Shown: positions 62,101 to 64,000 of the stretch, piece by piece
How the letters are laid out: every line of letters begins with the position of its first letter
Numbering within the stretch: the first letter of the stretch is position 1
Translations under genes and position numbers: made by a program
Assembly (NCBI GenBank): GCA_003116975.1
Contig: BGKB01000078.1
Span: 238,556-302,555, forward strand
Direction: 5' to 3'
Length of the DNA: 64,000 nucleotides
From: Aurantiochytrium sp. KH105
Lineage: Eukaryota; Sar; Bigyra; Thraustochytrida; Thraustochytriidae
The notes under the pieces: generated by a model
The model's database searches: none
Told to the model about the DNA's origin: nothing
The model's input: only the letters and a program-made list of their open reading frames with translations

Positions 62101-63155
62101 TCCCTGCATCTTTCACCGCTCTCTCGTCGCTTCGGTATTTGACGCTGTCCCAAAACACTCTCACGGGCTTACCAGAGTCCTTCGGGCAGCTCTCGTCGCT
62201 CACAAAATTGCTCTTCTGGAAGAACGGAAATAATTTCAGGAGCTTGCCGAAGAGCTTTACCGATCTCACTGCACTTACGCATCTCATCGTGGAGGAGAAC
62301 CCGCAGCTCGATGCCGCGCCGCATCTAACAACGCTGTCCAACCTCGAAACGCTCAGGTTTGTGGAAAATGATTTGAACGAACTTCCTTTGGGGTTTTCGT
62401 CTCTGACCAAGCTGAAAGAGCTCGAACTCTTTGAGAACAACATCAGATCAATTGACGAACTGGCACGCCTGACCAAGCTGGAACGGCTTGATCTTGAGAA
62501 GAACAAGGTCACGTCACTTGATCCACTCTCTTCTCTGAGCAACCTGAAGTGGCTTGAATGCAATTCAAACGCAATCACCTCGATCGATTATATCACACGA
62601 CTTACTTCTCTCACGGAGCTACGCCTCAGGAACAACGACATTACAGAAATTCCAAAGGTCTGGACCAGCCTTAGTGTCCTCAAAGAGCTTCACTTCCTGG
62701 GTAATGAAGACCTCAGTTATCTTCCCGATGGCTTGACGAAGCTGAGCGCGCTCACCGAGCTGACAATCACCAACACAGACGTATCCGCGCTTCCCGAGGG
62801 CATCGGTGAGCTCACTCAGCTCCGTCAATTTTATGCGCACGATAGCAAGTTGTCGGAGCTGCCTTTATCTTTCTCGGAATTGACACGTCTCCATACATTG
62901 AGGCTTTCCCAAATCAAGAATCTCAAAACGATCGGGTATTCGGTCTTCAATAGTCTCACTGGACTGACAGAACTACGGCTCAAATCTAATCACCTCATTT
63001 ACATGCCAGGCTCGTTCGCAAAGCTCACCAATTTGAAGGAGTTCGACTTCCTGCCCGCTTATAGTTATTGCGGTAAGAACTTTCCCAAGTTCAGCTTCCA
63101 CATCAGCGGAAATACCAACATGATCACATCGGGCCAGTTAATCACATGTGATTAG
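59112..63155 (+). CDS. Secreted serine protease with trefoil-like region and leucine-rich repeats
   Basis: 1347 residues. A signal peptide (MKIGIRWMALVAAALAMTMP) precedes a trypsin-fold protease of the S1B (V8-like) type (about 35-240): H66 in TARHCV, D124 in DDWAIL and S210 in DGASGGP make an intact triad. Residues 260-600 contain beta-trefoil-like repeats (LYLLQQTSARKILSASG; LHVRLYSEVHKVFLSVSGKN; YLLQSAQSKRFLDVKS) that suggest a lectin or fascin-type module. A Pro/Thr/Ala linker and a CXXXXCXCXXXXC knot (about 600-640) follow. From about 645 to 1340 there are roughly 28 leucine-rich repeats of 22-24 residues (LRTLDLSGNSFTRVP). The end has a final Cys pair and no membrane segment, so the protein should be secreted. 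A recognition-guided protease is inferred; the substrate is unknown. Codon use is less GC-biased than in the flanking genes. The N-terminal ATG at 58881 is rejected because it would bury the signal peptide. Confidence 0.88.
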   Translation: MKIGIRWMALVAAALAMTMPAMPIEARTRVSRVSMPASAVARVVQDGKSICSAFLVSKDTAITARHCVIDPVWQRDNSFMERELREDNEFFTLVYLEFMNQEGKPIEVGIWGMKLGDNTDYNDDWAILSLSIPENWPPSNIQPLKVGFESKDSVSEGTEVFGYGFDTRDLEDENAMPYYISKADQCSLEANTGSTPTDVEHSCDMRDGASGGPILMKCTTTQDCYRVIGVHVRYTKGADARPSSSMVASDQFVAQLNQEEAPPQLKARVQITSGSKQLYAENDNDLGIEKYNRDSDDTAKWDIYEHPSGDHLYLLQQTSARKILSASGDEVSMRDAYEELTHNFGALTSAWRVVQSGKNFCLRSEETESYLVLKGKGSLETSTKCKGAASIRFKANDKDITKDEDFVSSETTEVLVYDEDEPTYALMNAERNRNLDIQARGRRFLLKSLERKVSAAAPQTSLFYVVALDALHVRLYSEVHKVFLSVSGKNKLGVTDFCAKDSCKWLLKPYNNGFCLESVYLLQSAQSKRFLDVKSLSFAETCDSLSTWHILQQNVTFTPYAEIVDNSGGTPAPTFTLPPSAPTVQPAPTAAPTQHKCSNKPGSVYDCLHQDYCTCDTVDCDLDTTKSIACFAYDKDIFDDLKGFQALETLDLSNLGIDEDFEIPWGSLTSSLRTLDLSGNSFTRVPSGLFETVSNLRSLHFDDNKLESLPSSLGALTSLRVLEAKNNELSELPQSISSLSRLSTLGLWNNDFSKLPSKLASLTALEQLNLQANSIRYLDETEWDKLSKLASLDLEGNKISKLPPSFTGLTSLVYLSLSKNSLSELPSGFGRLSALTELSISSNRLSSIQDSFTSLSHLQHLQLWGNKLTILPEGFGHLSALSFLTLYQEDGDVRRLYSSSKSFPESMSNLHNLRHLDLSRALREGEDLPSFIPKLTALTYLNIGRNKITKLPDDFADLTNLERLFARNNYIPELPSQIGRLSNLYHLVLVYNRLKTVPASFTALSSLRYLTLSQNTLTGLPESFGQLSSLTKLLFWKNGNNFRSLPKSFTDLTALTHLIVEENPQLDAAPHLTTLSNLETLRFVENDLNELPLGFSSLTKLKELELFENNIRSIDELARLTKLERLDLEKNKVTSLDPLSSLSNLKWLECNSNAITSIDYITRLTSLTELRLRNNDITEIPKVWTSLSVLKELHFLGNEDLSYLPDGLTKLSALTELTITNTDVSALPEGIGELTQLRQFYAHDSKLSELPLSFSELTRLHTLRLSQIKNLKTIGYSVFNSLTGLTELRLKSNHLIYMPGSFAKLTNLKEFDFLPAYSYCGKNFPKFSFHISGNTNMITSGQLITCD

Positions 63156-63275
63156 CTCATAGATTGACAGTAAGCCAATTTCTCAGTAGCAGCCCGCTCC
63201 CGCTCTTCTCCTTGTCGCTCAAATCCCTCCCCTCCCTCCTTCCTGATAGCCGCCGGCACGCCAGTCGATGATTGA
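63156..63275. other. Short spacer after the protease-LRR gene
   Basis: CTCCCGCTC and TCCCTCC-rich, probably 3' UTR. It runs into the right direct repeat. Confidence 0.5.
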
Positions 63276-63456
63276 CTACCTGCGACTGCGTTGGGGGCGA
63301 CTCCGGTGGAGCTCGCGTCTGCAACTGGGAATGCGACTGCGATTGCGACTGCGCGTCGCTCTCCGCCAGCTCCATCTTCGAGGGAAAATGCTCGACGTGG
63401 AGAAAGCAGATTGATCTCGATCCTTTTCTTTTTTCTTTCTTGAAAACAAAAACTCG
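63276..63456 (-). pseudogene. Right direct repeat: truncated copy of the histidine phosphatase 5' end
   Basis: Begins at CTACCTGCGACTGCGT and matches 52752-52935 nearly base for base. The ATG (63375) and the Gln/Ser leader are kept, but the frame departs from the phosphatase after about 33 codons, before the catalytic RH, and ends at a stop at 63157. No phosphatase domain follows, so it is not functional as an enzyme. Confidence 0.9.
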
Positions 63457-63520
63457 ACTCGATACCCTGCGGGGCTAAAGCACCCGCGATCTGAAGTGCG
63501 TTTTTTCTGATGGAATTGTC

Positions 63521-64000
63521 TTATTGGTTATATTCGTAGCCGGCGGAGCCGGTCTTGACGAAGGATGACTTGTAGAAGAAGGAGACTTGGGAGTAGGCCA
63601 ATGAATAAGAGCTTCCTCGACGCGCAGTAGCTGCTTCACCAAAGTCATCAATCGGTTTCTCCTTGTAGAAATCTCGAAGGAGTCTGTCTGCGTTTGCTTT
63701 GAGCGCGATCGCCTTGTCCTTGTCGCCGTGAGCAGCCTCGTACAGGTATTGCGCGGCAGCGAGGCGCGCATGGAGGTATTGTTGAACATCGGGCGCCTGG
63801 TTTTCCTTCGCGTTAATGTAGGTCGAAGCAATGTCCGGAAGCTCGCGGCCGAGGTTTGGAAATGACCAATCGTCTCCGACCGCATCGAAGTCACCACCAG
63901 AAAGAAAAGCTACGAGGCCCGTTTGGCAGATGACGGGAAGTTGAGAGAAGACGAAGACGCCGGCAATGAGCTGAAGTAGGGCCAGTCTTTGCTCGACAGG
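63521..64000 (-). CDS. Unrecognised protein, partial (N-terminus beyond window)
   Basis: The frame is open from the right edge to the stop at 63521, 159 residues. The first part is hydrophobic (LQLIAGVFVFSQLPVIC, TGLVAFLSGG), resembling a signal or membrane segment. The rest is a helical, Ala-rich, charged region (AAAQYLYEAAHGDKDKAIALKANADRLLRDFYKEK). No family recognised. A membrane segment followed by a helical domain suggests an organelle or secretory protein, but this is only a guess. Confidence 0.6.
   Translation of the reverse strand, partial: PVEQRLALLQLIAGVFVFSQLPVICQTGLVAFLSGGDFDAVGDDWSFPNLGRELPDIASTYINAKENQAPDVQQYLHARLAAAQYLYEAAHGDKDKAIALKANADRLLRDFYKEKPIDDFGEAATARRGSSYSLAYSQVSFFYKSSFVKTGSAGYEYNQ

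Noticed and set aside
63157..63375. A 72-codon frame as a real small protein
   Set aside because: Its first 33 codons are a copy of the histidine phosphatase leader and the rest is read-through into spacer.

Overview
The window looks like nuclear DNA of a protist, most likely a thraustochytrid-type stramenopile; the placement is inference. Genes are long, uninterrupted and GC-rich, lie on both strands, and are separated by 0.3-3.6 kb of very GC-rich spacer with simple repeats. Several proteins carry mitochondrial-type presequences (SDH2, biotin synthase, an isoleucyl-tRNA synthetase). The mix (a myosin, a metallo-beta-lactamase cGMP phosphodiesterase with two cyclic-nucleotide domains as in Dictyostelium, a Zn2Cys6-PAS factor, TMEM135, NAA50, tRNA-Sec) is eukaryotic but neither animal, plant nor typical fungus. 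Starts are given at ATG codons.

Layout. 1-6.3 kb: partial CW zinc-finger gene (-), a 3.6-kb promoter-like spacer, then an OsmC-pirin fusion (+). 6.8-14 kb: Zn2Cys6-PAS regulator (-), a broken C48 protease fragment (-), SDH2 (+) and a membrane-anchored short-chain dehydrogenase (+). 15.5-25.3 kb: GbpA-like phosphodiesterase (+), a gene carrying a frameshift in a 13-bp repeat (-), a type II membrane sulfotransferase (-), and a SET methyltransferase (-). 25.4-30 kb: a selenocysteine tRNA gene (-), an aspartyl/asparaginyl beta-hydroxylase (+) whose 3' end has been copied three more times, and an ankyrin-TPR protein (-). 30-43 kb: myosin (+), PX-BAR sorting nexin (-), a trans-sulfuration PLP enzyme (+), mitochondrial IleRS (-). 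45.8-52.9 kb: biotin synthase (+), TMEM135 (+), NAA50 (-), histidine phosphatase (-).

The last 10.5 kb looks accessory. A direct repeat of about 180 bp, copied from the 5' end of the histidine phosphatase gene, bounds a block holding two divergent secreted-protein genes: a cysteine-rich PAN-like protein (-) and a 1347-residue protease with trefoil-like and leucine-rich-repeat regions (+). Between them lie three tandem units of 1.2-1.3 kb. Each begins with a copy of the signal-peptide end of the cysteine-rich gene, and in the two outer copies the start codon is lost. This block is the best candidate for something undescribed.

A second recurring theme is the octamer CGCAAGTG/CACTTGCG, clustered in the spacers upstream of many of these genes and probably a promoter element of this genome. 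The right edge cuts an unrecognised gene (-).
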